Counted from the stretch's first letter, positions 42,523 through 53,857 are shown. The stretch: DNA of 64,000 nt from Diploptera punctata (GCA_030220185.1 JASPKZ010009731.1:17095-81094), one strand, 5' to 3'. Numbers and translations are program-made. The notes: a model not told the origin generated them from the sequence alone.

Positions 42523-43858
42523 GGAAACAATCAAATAATTAAAAAAATGGTGAGCGAAGAACGATCTTGGTACAGACATAAGCAATAACATTGTGTGTTT
42601 ATTTTGGTATTATAAATATAAATAAATAATTTATTTTTTTATTGTTTTCAGACTTCAACAGGTCATTACTTTCACTTTGAATGTCGACAAGAAATTATAT
42701 TTTTGAAAGTTTTCGGTGATTCTGGGTATAAAACTTTTACTTTATTCCATGAATTTAATGTTGCAATTTTCGGTCATGAGTCTAGTAGCGGACATGGGAG
42801 TGAAATGTTACCAGGTTTAACAGTTTGCCGATGTGGATCAGGTATTTCGGGCGGGAAGATGTCTGTCTACTGATTAGACGGTCTGATGAAGATCTCTGCT
42901 GTCAAGGGCTGGATTTTTTTCTTTAAACTGGACCTCATTTTCTTACAGAATTATTAATAAGAACTCTGTAGAAAGTAAAGTCGTTCCGAACATAGGATGT
43001 TGGCTGTGAATTGTGGTTCAAATTTCTCCATGGATCTTCGATGCCTGTTATCATGGTACATTTATCTTGACTTTCATGTTTTATAATTCTGCCACTGCCT
43101 ATATAGTCTACTTTGTTGAATACATTACTATTGTAAATGCAATCAAACTTTTCTACTATAAATAAATAACTGAATACCAGAAAACAAAGACTGTGATAAT
43201 AAGTCTTGGGCTCTTCTATAACACGACTGATGGAAGAAAATTTCTCCAAAACAACGCCCTGAAGATAAATTATCAAGACACAGAAAAATAATTTGTCTTT
43301 CTTTCGGAGTGCAGCTGTACTAGAGTTAAGGTGAATTGTGGAATAATGCGCTGGTGGGCTGAGGCGACACATGAAAAGATTTGAGTGTATCGTTGACAAA
43401 TGATTCCTAGGACAAAGTAGAATTATACAGTTGACATGAAGATCAAGAGAAAAATGGGCTTTTCGGGAAAGACATGAGATAAGTTTAGTTGCACTTGAAG
43501 ATACAAGTATGCTATAGATCTAAACAAAATCATTCTTACGCGCCCAACATTCTAGTTAAGAATAAAAATTTTATCACTTCATAATTTCAAAACTAACTAA
43601 CTTTTAATTCAACCTCTTGGATAAACTGCTGTATATTTTAAAATTTTCTTACATTTTAGGAGTTCAGATATAAAATGTGGAAAACATCACCGATAATATA
43701 TTTAAATCGCAAGATCTCGTTTGAAATCATCTACTGTTTATAGAAACACAGTAAGTAGTCGTTTATTTAGCCAGGCTCTAAGACTCCTATATTTTAGCTT
43801 CATCATAGTTGAAATCTGGACGCTTGACAGATTAACGTCCAGAGGCGTGTTTTTCAGG
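42523..43858. other. No recognised gene; two unexplained open frames
   Basis: Plus strand: after a splice-acceptor-like TTTTTATTGTTTTCAG (to 42651) the frame is open for 73 codons to a TGA at 42871-42873. Minus strand: 43399-42935 is open for 154 codons from a non-ATG start. I recognise neither. The pair is unusual for AT-rich non-transposon DNA, but chance is not excluded. Confidence 0.3.
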
Positions 43859-46276
43859 CTTGAGTAAGTTTATGAAGGGAATATAGAATTACTATACCGT
43901 ATGTTTCATCTATACAATCGTAAGTTTACGAAGGAAATATAGAATTACTATACCGTATGTTTCGTCTATACGATCGTAAGTTTACGAAGGAAATATAGAA
44001 TTAATTACTACACCGTATGTTTCGTCTATACAATCGTAAGTTTACGAAGGGAATATAGAATTACTATACCGTATGTTTCATCTATACAATCGTAAGTTTA
44101 CGAAGGAAATATAGAATTACTATACCGTATGTTTCATTTATACAATCGTAAGTTTACGAAGGGAATATAGAATTACTATACCGTATGTTTCATCTATACA
44201 ATCGTAAGTTTACGAAGGGAATATAGAATTACTATACCGTATGTTTCATCTATACGATCGTAAGTTTACGAAGGGAATATAGAATTACTATACCGTATGT
44301 TTCATCTATACGATCGTAAGTTTACGAAGGAAATATATAATTACTATACCGTATGTTTCATCTATACGATCGTAAGTTTACGAAGGAAATATAGAATTAC
44401 TATACCGTATGTTTCGTCTATACAATCGTAATTTACGAAGGGAATATAGAATTACTTTACCGTATGTTTCATCTATACAATCGTAAGTTTACGAAGGGAA
44501 TATAGAATTACTATACCGTATGTTTCATCTATACAATCGTAAGTTTACGAAGGGAATATAGAATTACCATACCGTACGTTTCATCTATACAATCGTAAGT
44601 TTACGAAGGAAATATAGAATTACTACTATACCGTATGTTTCATCTATACAATCGTAAGTTTACGAGGGAAATATAGAATTACTATACCGTATGTTTCATC
44701 TATACAATCGTAAGTTTACGAAGGATATATAGAATTACTATACCGTATGTTTCATCTATACAATCGTAAGTTTACGAAGGGAATATAGAATTACTATACC
44801 GTATGTTTCATCTATACAATCGTAAGTTTACGAAGGGAATATAGAATTACTATACCGTATATTTCATCTATACAATCGTAAGTTTACGAAGGAAATATAG
44901 AATTAATATACCGTATGTTTCATCTATACAATCGTAAGTTTACGAAGGGAATATAGAATTACTATACCGTATGTTTCATCTATACAATCGTAAGTTTACG
45001 AAGGGAATATAGAATTACTATACCGTATGTTTCATCTATACAATCGTAAGTTTACGAAGGATATATAGAATTACTATACCGTATGTTTTATCTATGCAAT
45101 CGTAAGTTTACGAAGGGAATATAGAATTACTATACCGTATGTTTCATCTATACAATCGTAAGTTTACGAAGGAAATATAGAATTACTATACCGTATGTTT
45201 CATCTATACAATCGTAAGTTTACGAAGGATATATAGAATTACTATACCGTATGTTTCATCTATACAATCGTAAGTTTACGAAGGGAATATAGAATTACTA
45301 TACCGTATGTTTCATCTATACAATCGTAAGTTTACGAAGGGAATGTAGAATTACTATACCGTATGTTTTATCTATGCAATCGTAAGTTTACGAAGGGAAT
45401 ATAGAATTACTATACCGTATGTTTCATCCATACAATCGTAAGTTTACGAAGGAATATAGAATTACTATACCGTATGTTTCATCTATACAATCGTAAGTTT
45501 ACGAAGGGAATATAGAATTACTATACCGTATGTTTCATCTATACAATCGTAAGTTTCCGAAGGAAATATAGAATTACTATACCGTATGTTTCATTTATAC
45601 AATCGTAAGTTACGAGGGAAATATAGAATTACTATACCGTATGTTTCATCTATACAATCGTAAGTTTACGAAGGGAATATAGAATTACTATACCGTATGT
45701 TTCATCTATACAATCGTAAGTTTACGAAGAAAATATAGAATTACTATACCGTATGTTTCATCTATACGATCTTAAGTTTACAAAGGAAATATAGAATTAC
45801 TATACCGTATGTTTCGTCTATACAATCGTAAGTTTACGAAGGGAATATAGAATTACTATACCGTATGTTTCATCTATACAATCGTAAGTTTACGAAGGGA
45901 ATATAGAATTACTATACCGTATGTTTCATCTATACAATCGTAAGTTTTACGAAGGAATATAGAATTACCATACCGTACGTTTCATCTATACAATCGTAAG
46001 TTTACGAAGGAAATATAGAATTACTATACCGTACGTTTTATCTATACAATCGTAAGTTTACGAAGGGAATATAGAATTACTATACGGTATGTTTCATCTA
46101 TACAATCGTAAGTTTACGAAGGGAATATAGAATTACTATACCGTACGTTTTATCTATATAATCGTAAGTTTACGAAGGGAATATAGAATTACTATACCGT
46201 ATGTTTCATCTATACAATCGTAAGTTTACGAAGGGAATATAGAATTACTATACCGTATGTTTCATCTATACAATCG
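43859..46276 (+). repeat. 56-bp satellite, about 43 copies
   Basis: The monomer contains AAGTTTACGAAGGGAATATA, GAATTACTATACCGTATG and TTTCATCTATACAATCGT. Copies differ at several positions (GGAATAT/AAATAT/ATATAT, CAATCG/CGATCG) with occasional 1-3 bp indels. The unit junction forms the dyad TCGTAA-GT-TTACGA. It ends in ...ACAATCGTTATTGC. Confidence 0.95.
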
Positions 46277-46496
46277 TTATTGCAAGAGGAATTTTTTCAG
46301 AAAAAAACGAGAATTTCGATACCTCTTAATGCCTACAGTCATGAATTAAAGCTAAATGCTGCTAATATAAATTGTATAAAGAGAACACTGGATTTAGATA
46401 CAGTATTTTTTTGTCTTTATATTCATAGATTTGAGATTAAAAAATAAATTCCAAGAAAACAGCAGTAGTTAACGAGAATAAATTTGAATATATATA

Positions 46497-46497
<1 letters not shown>
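46277..46497. other. No recognisable feature
   Basis: AT-rich spacer between the satellite and a (GT)n run. Confidence 0.5.

Positions 46498-46574
<77 letters not shown>
46498..46574 (+). repeat. (GT)n microsatellite
   Basis: Long GT run, preceded by TATATATAG and ending just before the tRNA-like element at 46591. Confidence 0.97.
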
Positions 46575-46577
<3 letters not shown>

Positions 46578-46590
46578 CTTGAATTAGGAT

Positions 46591-46681
46591 TCCTGAGTAG
46601 TTCAGATGGTTAGAGCGCTAAACGTACAGAGTTTAGAAACTCGGGTTCAAATCCCGACACAGGTATTTATTTTTCTTTTCT
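46591..46681 (+). mobile_element. Short tRNA-like element (family E), cloverleaf-competent copy
   Basis: 46591-46664 can fold as a tRNA: acceptor strands TCCTGAG/CACAGGT (5 of 7 pairs), D stem GTTC/GAGC, anticodon stem TAAAC/GTTTA with loop GTACAGA (ACA at the anticodon position), and T arm TCGGG-TTCAAAT-CCCGA. The tail ATTTATTTTTCTTTTC is shared with the copies at 38207 and 58070, so I read it as a SINE rather than a working tRNA gene. Confidence 0.6.
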
Positions 46682-47735
46682 ATGGGAAATGAATAATATG
46701 TTGATCAATTTTTAATTTTTTAACATCAATAATGCATTTTTTTTTTCAGTTTAGTAATAAACTAGTGATAGATGTGAATCAGTGAACTTATAGACAAAAC
46801 TCCCGATTACTTAATAATCAATGAGTTTAGTTCCTTTTATTGATAAAATAGAATATAACCTTTCCCTTATATAAAGACCATTGTCTTTCGTTGAAGTGAA
46901 AATTAGGAATTCTATCAAAAATGCCACGATAACGACTATATTTTAATTGAAGCACTTTTACTTAATTGAATGCTTCAATATCCAACGTGATGTTGAATGT
47001 AAAATCAAATCAAATTTCGTGTATTGTAACGAAACACCGAGTGTAAGTAGGTTATCAGTGCACACGTTACAACGTACGTGAATCTAACATAACCTCTTCA
47101 TTAACCATTCACAGCTTTCTATGGACAGGATACGTATCTTCCCTTCGATTTACTTGGTGTTATGCTTAATTGTCCCATCGTTCCATTACATTTTTCTGGT
47201 ATTTCTTTTGGTAGTTAAAAACGTTCATCCAGTCTCCCTCCATGATTGATACAAGGCTTACTTTTGTTATTTGATAATATCGATACACAAGACCGGCAAC
47301 GATCGTAGTCTGTGTATCACCTCAACGGTACGTTCATACCAATTGATATTAGGGAAAATGTTCATATATATTTATTAAAGTAATGAAATTCAACATTGTA
47401 TGGTATAAAATTATGCATATTGCATGGATTCAAAACGTTGTACGAATTCGTTTCGAAATTCCGGTGTCAGGTTATCTTCGGCCGTAAACATCTCGACCCA
47501 TCCATAAAATCTCATTTTCATTCTTCATATTTTGTTAATGTCCCAGGTTGTCTTTTTGGACATTTCTGTGTTTTCTCCTGGCATTGGCGTAATTGTAACC
47601 CACTTTTGAGGTTGGGGCGCCTGGAAGCCGGGGTTACGTTGCCGCGATAATATGACGGGTGATGATGTTGATGATAGTGGTGCACCAGGAGAGTCCTTAG
47701 TCCTAAGCTTAATCTAAGATGAATATGAATGATGA
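46682..47735. other. No clear gene; possible SINE-like segment at 47560-47735
   Basis: Mostly AT-rich. From about 47575 a GC-richer patch (GGGGCGCCTGGAAGCCGGGG, 47615-47634) precedes the SINE A head; it may be a different SINE 3' part fused to that head. An 84-codon frame here is unsupported. Confidence 0.35.
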
Positions 47736-47923
47736 TGATTGCGATGGCCATATGGTGTTCGGAAACCGTTTGGGCCTTAAGGTTTCCTGAAATTTGTCTT
47801 ACAGGTGAGGAAAAAACCCGATAAACATCTCAGCCAGCAAACTGCCCCGATCGGGGATCGAACCCGGGCCTGTTGCGTGACAAGGCAGCACGCTACCTCG
47901 AGACCACAGCGGTGGACATCCTG
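47736..47923 (-). mobile_element. SINE family A head, minus strand
   Basis: On the plus strand it reads GGCCATATGG, GGGCCTTAAGGTTTCCTG, TGTCTTACAGGTGAGG, GGGGATCGAACCCGGGCC (B box complement) and GCTACCTCGAGACCACAGCG. The body beyond the CATATGG motif differs from the other A copies, so it is truncated or hybrid. Confidence 0.8.
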
Positions 47924-48679
47924 TTATTGAACTTTGTCATGTTATCTGTATTAGTTCACATGATTATTATCTTAAAATGGATCCTGGTAATTAGATTGTA
48001 ACCCGTCATTTGCCTTGATGACTGATGAAACCCACAACAACTCCACTTGAGTCAACTCATCCGGTAATGGATATATTAGTGTGTTGAAAAGTGTAATATG
48101 GTTCTCATCCGGAGAGGTATTAGAACTCTCATGCGCATGTGCAAGGCATGATGCCACCGTGCAGAAAATCACGTAGTCACAGAGAGCAGGGGTTGCAGTT
48201 CAACCCTCCCAGATGTCCCAGAGGTCATGTCTAGGTTCAGTCATAACAAAGGATCTCTGCAATTTGTCATCACATTAAAGGTCAATGTCTAAAAACTTGC
48301 GCACCTCCCAATCCGTGTGACACTATGCATTTTTTAGGGCTCCTCAACGTCAACATACTAAGACCACATTTGTACGTATTTTATTGAAGTTGTTATTGTA
48401 TTAATTGCACAAAAACATCGTTAATACAAACGGATTGGAGTTCATTAACAGAAAACGAAAGAAAGTAAAAACAAATGTCTTACTGTATTGGCCCCTTCCC
48501 AAGTATAAGATCAATCGAGAAAAATATAATCTCGGTACGTTCAGGAATTAACACACGGTATTTACTCGTACATAAAACTGAGCAAAAGATATCACGAAAT
48601 TAATTCCTCGTAAAAGTGACATTAATCAAATACATTCTATACGTAGATTTATAATATTACTTGTCACCTGAGATTTTTT
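47924..48679. other. No recognisable feature
   Basis: AT-rich DNA with no frames or repeats that I can name. Confidence 0.45.
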
Positions 48680-48684
48680 TAGAC

Positions 48685-48755
48685 ATAGCATTAGAGCATT
48701 TGAGGCTCATTTGGGAAGTCACGAGTTCAATTCCCAGGCCCGGCCAACCGAATGT
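48685..48755 (+). mobile_element. tRNA-like SINE remnant
   Basis: TAGAGCATTTGAGGCTCATT followed by ACGAGTTCAATTCCCAGGCC, the latter B-box-like. It immediately precedes the pogo copy. No further copy was found. Confidence 0.3.
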
Positions 48756-48772
48756 TTGATTGGAATTCTAAT

Positions 48773-49742
48773 ACAATAAAACTTGTTTAATTCAGAACGT
48801 GAATAATGCGGAAATCTGTCCAATGTGAACAAATTTATTGGTCCTGGAAAAAAATAGTAATTTCACGTGTATTTATTTTGCATAAAATGGAATCTGTCTA
48901 ACGCGGAAACGGAAGGATATTTGTGCACAATTTATAAAACATTTTATAAAGCGGAAAGACAGAGAGATAATCTAGTTTCCACTTATATGAATTCCCGTTA
49001 GGCTAAGAAAACAATAAGGAATGATTCCTGCCGTCGGGTGAAGTAGAGATTCTATCTGTATGAGACATTTTCTTTCGGCCTCACTGCAAATCCGTTATGC
49101 GAAATACAGATGCCTGTCTTTCAATAACCATTGCACTGTAAAATCTGAAATTAGTTTAAATTCTAACACTGATATTTCACAGGAAGCGTTCTGAATTTAC
49201 GGAATAAAGATGGCTAAAAGTATGTAACATTGTCATTAAACGAAAAAATGGAAGTGATATGAAGATAAATCTCCTAATTTCTGGACCGATGCTCCAAAGC
49301 AGCTCTAGCCGTTACTAAATCCCTAGGGAATAACGATTTCAAGGCACCTTCAGGTTGGTTGTGGACAGTTTTAAAAGACGGCACAATGTAGTGTGGAATG
49401 AAATTTGCGGGGAATCAAAGAATCTGGACGAAAGTGTAGTTAGTGAGCGGAAACAGAAACTGAATACTTTAATTTCAGGATACGCGCTTAAGAGACATTT
49501 TTAACGCTGAAGAAACGGGACAGTTTTTTTTTCGTGCGTTACCTTCAAAGTCGTTCGTACATACTATACTTCACTTTTCGACGGCAGCGGAACTACAATT
49601 AATCCAAGGTACGTAAAAATACATATACAGTACACTATAATCTAAGATTATTACTAAATTTTAGTTTTTTTATATTGCGGAATTTTGTCTAATGTGGAAA
49701 AAAATGGTCACATGCGATTCCGCTTTGAGCAAGTTTACTGTC
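48773..49742 (+). mobile_element. pogo/Tigger-type DNA transposon remnant, copy 2
   Basis: Opposite orientation to 30036-31214 and clearly homologous to it. It includes GGAATAAAGATGGCTAAAAG (transposase start region), the segment encoding a SGWL-like block (TTCAGGTTGGTTGTGGACAG), and at 49519-49560 DNA equivalent to the NADETGLFF-type catalytic block with stops. The ends are CAATAAAACTTGTTTAATTC and, inverted, CAGTAAACTTGCTCAAAGCG, which are imperfect terminal inverted repeats. TA precedes the left end; the right flank is not TA. Coding capacity is lost. Confidence 0.65.
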
Positions 49743-49834
49743 CTAAGAACCATTTCATAATTAATCATATTTCATGATTTACTAAAATATATTGTCAAAT
49801 TCATAGAAAGTAGTTATATATTAGTGCATCTTAA

Positions 49835-50146
49835 GTGGTAAAGGTAAAGTGATCCCACAACAGGCCTCAGGAGGCCTTTGGGGTAGTAGGAGGTTAAGGC
49901 TCCCACTTTTTCTAGACAATCGGAACTTGAAGTCAGCCGGGTTTTCAGCCCTGCGTGACGGCCGCCTTTACCCCAGAACAAGCGTCTGGTACTCATTTCC
50001 GTTAGAGGCTGAGTCGACCCCAGGGCCATAGTGCCGCCAGAGGGTTTGGGTCAGTTTAAAAATCCTGACCCCAACGGGACTTGAACCCTCGACCCTCCGG
50101 CTTGTAGCTCAGTGCCTTAACCAGTACGCAACGGCATGCCCCATAG
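49835..50146 (-). mobile_element. tRNA-derived SINE (family D)
   Basis: On the minus strand the head GGGGCATGCCGTTGCGTACT, TGGTTAAGGCACTGAG (A box) and GAGGGTTCAAGTCCCG (B box) are followed by a GC-rich body with GCGGCACTATGGCCCTGG and GGAGCCTTAACCTCC. Only one copy is in this window. Confidence 0.7.
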
Positions 50147-50299
50147 TTTTCATTTAATAGCCGCTCACTTATATTCCACAAGCGTGCAATACTTCAGCGT
50201 TCAAATTGATAGCAACACGAAACATGATGAAAATGATTTTGTCAAATAAGTTGCGTTTTATGAAAAACGTATTTTTGCGCTCCTTTTAGGTATATTATG

Positions 50300-50430
50300 G
50301 AAAATCTATTAGAGACATACACTGAAGAGTATTTAATTCACACCCCAAACGGGAGTCAATGACCATTCACGTTTCAACGAATTTTGTTTTACAACAAATG
50401 ACAGTCGTGTTTCACCTCGATATTTATCGA
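50300..50430 (-). repeat. Dispersed repeat, copy 2 (mate of 586-725)
   Basis: CACCCCAAACGGGAGTCAAT, GACCATTCACGTTTCAACG and GACAGTCGTGTTTCACCTCG are the diverged reverse complement of 586-725, in the same order. Confidence 0.55.
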
Positions 50431-50842
50431 ATTCCGTTTATCAAAATAAAGAAAGCTCCTGCTTTTTAATATTCTTAACAGATCAGAGCATTATTTTGCA
50501 GTGACTGATTCTCCAACAAATACGTTGAATATAGCACATAATGAACAGATTCCTTCGAACTACACATTTTATAATCATGTGTTCAGTAATTGTGTTTTTA
50601 ATTAATGATTTTACTCAGTTGTTCCCTAAAAATAATTAATAACCTGTAATGTTGGTTATAATATACAGTTTGGTGTGTTTCATTTTTTCTGCACTAGGGT
50701 TCATCCTTATAATATTGCGATCCTATTTGGCAATAAATAATGTCAAGTTGCAATGATGAATAAATAAAACATAACCAAACATTTTTCATTTGTTTTCAAA
50801 CATCCCCGTTTACATTAAATATATAAATATTTTACAATAAAT
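50431..50842. other. No recognisable feature
   Basis: AT-rich DNA ending at the left target-site duplication of the next SINE. Confidence 0.5.
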
Positions 50843-50854
50843 ATATTTAAATAT

Positions 50855-51191
50855 TCCACCGCTGTGGTCTCGAGGTAGCGTGCTGCCTTGTCACGGGTTC
50901 GATCCCCGGTCGGGGCAGTTTTTCTGGGTGAGGTTTTTATCGGGGTTTTTCCTCACCTGTAAGACAAATGTCAGGAAAACTTTAAGGCCCAAACGGTCCC
51001 CGAAATCACATGGCCATCATCCTTATCATTAGCATCCTTACCATTATCATTATCATCATCATCCTTCACCGGTGTGGAAAGCAACGGGAAGCTACCACAC
51101 CTACACAATTCCCTAGTAAAGCTGCAAGCATGCATGAAAATGCTATGATTGCAGTGAAGGACCTGCCTTCGGGCAGAATTACTATGGATGG
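50855..51191 (+). mobile_element. SINE family A with target-site duplication
   Basis: Flanked by ATATTTAAATAT at 50843-50854 and 51192-51203. The head lacks 11 bp between the A and B boxes compared with 37693 (CTTGTCACGGGTTCGATCCC). The rest, to GGGCAGAATTACTATGG, is complete. The exact 12-bp duplication supports LINE-driven insertion. Confidence 0.9.
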
Positions 51192-51203
51192 ATATTTAAA
51201 TAT

Positions 51204-52130
51204 AGATTTGTGAGTAAACAGCTTAATTTTTTCGTTAAATAGTCCTAACAAAATGCCCTCTTAATTTCCAAATCCTCTAGATAAATTGGAAATCACTCGT
51301 GGTATTACTTCGGATAAATCCACAGTTGTAATATTATTTTTCCTTCCTTTGAAAGAGTGAGCCATAGAGGATTATCTATCTTACTGTTGATTAAAACAGT
51401 AGTTACTTTGACATTTTGTGCTACAGTATTTTTTCAAACAAATTATTTTTATTAATACTTTCATTTGTTAAAATAATGAACTAACGTCAAACTTCTGTTT
51501 ATGCTTTATTTATATCTTGTAAATCAACTAGTTTACATGTAAATTATACTTCACGTTTCTGAAATTGTTGCATCGCATATCAGGAGACACATCAAGTTTT
51601 GTATATTTAAACCAATTAATTTATTCTTTTAACACGTTGGCTTTCCAGGAGTTATTGATCTTGTTGTTGTAACTCATATACCTATTAAAACACAATGGGA
51701 GGAGTAATACTGAAGCTTTCCGCAATAGGAAAACATTAATTTCCTTGAACGTACAAACAGTTGTAAGATCTCAAGAAGAAATTATTTCATCACAGGGAAA
51801 CAACATAGACTTCTTTATTTAGTACGATATTATAAAACTAATTATTTTAGATATAAATCCATCCTAATTAATATTTTGCTTTCCTTTTGCCATGTCCCTC
51901 CTTTTAATTCATAAATAAATGTGCTCTAACATCTTGAATCAACAAATTGATCATAATATGGCCATATAGTAGTAAGTTAAATCCATGATACGGGGATCGT
52001 TGCTTCCTGGTTCGAACATGACAAACTACTCTCTTAGCACGTTGCCACATCACCCATCACCATACACTATGTAAAACATTTCCAGTACTACATAAGACAT
52101 TTGAATGTAGACAACAACAGAAATAATAAT
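51204..52130. other. No recognisable feature
   Basis: AT-rich DNA without identified repeats or genes. Confidence 0.5.
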
Positions 52131-52199
52131 GATAAAGATGATGATGATGATTATGATAATAATAATAATAATAATATTAATAACAATAATAATAATTTG
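52131..52199 (+). repeat. GAT/AAT microsatellite
   Basis: GATGATGATGATTATGATAA passing into (AAT)n, abutting a SINE. Confidence 0.85.
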
Positions 52200-52206
52200 C
52201 TATTCT

Positions 52207-52523
52207 ATAGTATTCTGCCCGAGGGCAGGTCTTTCACTGCAATCATAGCATTTTCATTCTATGCTTTCAGGCTTTACTAATGAATTATAGGTGTGCTAGC
52301 TTTCCGTTGCTTTCCACACCGGTGAATGATGGTGCTGCTGCTGATGATGATGACCGGATAATTTTCGGGGACCGTTGGGCCCTAAGCTTCCTGATATTTG
52401 TCATACAGATGAGGAACAACTCCTTAAAAAATCTGACGCAGGAGCCTGTCCCGATCGGGAATCGAACCCGGGGTCCGCTGCGTGACAAGACAGCACGCTA
52501 CCTCGAGACCTCAGCGGTGGACA
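52207..52523 (-). mobile_element. SINE family A, minus strand, diverged
   Basis: On the plus strand: TTCTGCCCGAGGGCAGGTC, then a body with TGATGCTGC-type repeats, GGGGACCGTTGGGCCC, GGGAATCGAACCCGGGG and CTACCTCGAGACCTCAGCGG. Microsatellites lie on both sides. Confidence 0.85.
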
Positions 52524-52559
52524 ATAATAATAATAATAACAATAATAATAATAATAATA
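52524..52559 (+). repeat. (AAT)n microsatellite
   Basis: AATAATAATAATAACAATAA-type run between two SINE A copies. Confidence 0.9.
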
Positions 52560-52805
52560 TCCATCCATAGTAATTCTGCCCGAAAGCAGGTCCTTCACTG
52601 CAATCATGGCATTTTCATGCTATGCTTGCAGCTTTACTACGGAATTGTAGGTGTGGTAGCTTCCCGTTGCTTTCCAGACCGGTGAAGGATGATTATGATG
52701 ATGATAATGATAGTGGTGATGATGATGATGACGGCCATATGATTTCGGGGACCTTTTAGGCCTTAACGTTTTCCTGACATTTGTCTTACAGGTGAGGAAA
52801 AACCC
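52560..52805 (-). mobile_element. SINE family A, minus strand, head missing
   Basis: On the plus strand it begins with AGTAATTCTGCCCG and runs to ACAGGTGAGGAAAAACCC. The tRNA-like head is absent and an ATT run follows. Confidence 0.85.
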
Positions 52806-52835
52806 AATAATAATGTAATATATTATTATTATCAG

Positions 52836-53231
52836 TCGGCCGCGGTGGACTAGTGGTTATGCTCCTTGCCTCTGGTCCCGAGGATCGCGGGTTCAAACCC
52901 GGCCGGGGTCGATGGATTTTTTAGAACGGAAAAATCCAAGGAGCAAGTCCTCCGGGAGGGACTTTAAGCCGTGGGTCCCAATTCCGAAGATTTTCAGGCT
53001 CGTAAAAGATCCTTAAACCTGAATGAAAGGCTTCTAAGCAAAATTTAACCGAATTTTCCGGTCCTAGTACTACCTTGGCTTCCTAGATGTCAGTATGAGG
53101 CGAACGCTGACCACGGACCACTCAAAGGACATCTATACGAAAACAAGTGTAACTAAATTAGTATGGTTCAATTCTTCCCAATAGGGGAGAGCGCCTAAAT
53201 CTCTGTAAAGGGAAACATGGGCTTACAAGAC

Positions 53232-53232
<1 letters not shown>
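52836..53232 (+). mobile_element. tRNA-derived SINE (family B)
   Basis: Head GGCCGCGGTGGACTAGTGGT (A box region), CGCGGGTTCAAACCCGGC (B box). The body contains AAGGAGCAAGTCCTCCGGG and ends GAAACATGGGCTTACAAGAC before (ATT)n. Single copy in the window. Confidence 0.8.

Positions 53233-53300
<68 letters not shown>
53233..53300 (+). repeat. (ATT)n microsatellite
   Basis: Nearly perfect ATT run between the family B SINE and a PLE fragment. Confidence 0.95.
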
Positions 53301-53301
<1 letters not shown>

Positions 53302-53590
53302 AAATTATAGAATATTCACCTGAAAGGTCCGTCTCCTCAACTTAATTAATCATTTAACTGTAGCGCTTTCGGGACTTGTCCCATCATCGGCAGGATTCAA
53401 AACTGGTGTATCACTGAAGATCTGGTAGAGGGGGTTGCATGTATTGGGTTCGTTTTCGTTTATCAGGCTGTCGTTGTGAGCTGCTTTCATGATTTCCATC
53501 TCTTCGAGTACGTTTATCTTCGCTGGATTATTTTCTCTGTGCATTACTGTTAGGGTGTTTTCAATATTTAACATGCGATGTCCTTCATGG
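53301..53590 (-). pseudogene. Penelope-like element 3' fragment
   Basis: The minus frame 53574-53350 contains NIENTLTVMHRENNPAKINV, LEEMEIMKAAHND and NEPNTCNPLYQIF, the block after GIY-YIG in PLE proteins. The catalytic part is missing, so it is 5' truncated. It belongs to a different PLE lineage from the 20-27 kb pair. A hammerhead-like core overlaps its last codons. Microsatellites of ATT lie on both sides. Confidence 0.7.
53367..53390 (-). ncRNA. Hammerhead-ribozyme-like core in PLE fragment
   Basis: On the minus strand: CCGATGA (one base from CTGATGA), T, GGGAC-AA-GTCCC (perfect 5-bp stem II), GAAA. This is the same architecture as the cores at 20.7 and 26.9 kb although the stem II sequence is entirely different. 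It encodes DDGTSPES of the PLE frame. Stem III was not resolved. Confidence 0.55.
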
Positions 53591-53596
53591 ATAACG

Positions 53597-53602
53597 TTAT
53601 TA

Positions 53603-53655
<53 letters not shown>

Positions 53656-53669
53656 GTTATTATTATTAT
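53597..53669 (+). repeat. (ATT)n microsatellite
   Basis: Long ATT run with two ATTGTT interruptions. Confidence 0.95.
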
Positions 53670-53814
53670 TTTGTGAATGTTCGTTGAATACTGATAGTCT
53701 ATAAGTACGTACGTAGTCATTTATATTTATTTATTTTCAATTCATGTTAATTTCTAGGATTTGTAGGAAAAAAACCTTCAATGCCGTGGAAATTTCTCAA
53801 CAGGATAATGATTG

Positions 53815-53822
53815 TTATTAAA

Positions 53823-53857
<35 letters not shown>

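Noticed and set aside
43859..46276. CRISPR-like repeat-spacer structure
   Set aside because: The whole 56-bp unit repeats with scattered variation; there are no distinct spacers.
46591..46664. Functional tRNA gene (Cys-like, anticodon ACA)
   Set aside because: The acceptor stem has mismatches and two relatives share the same non-tRNA tail, so a SINE is more likely.
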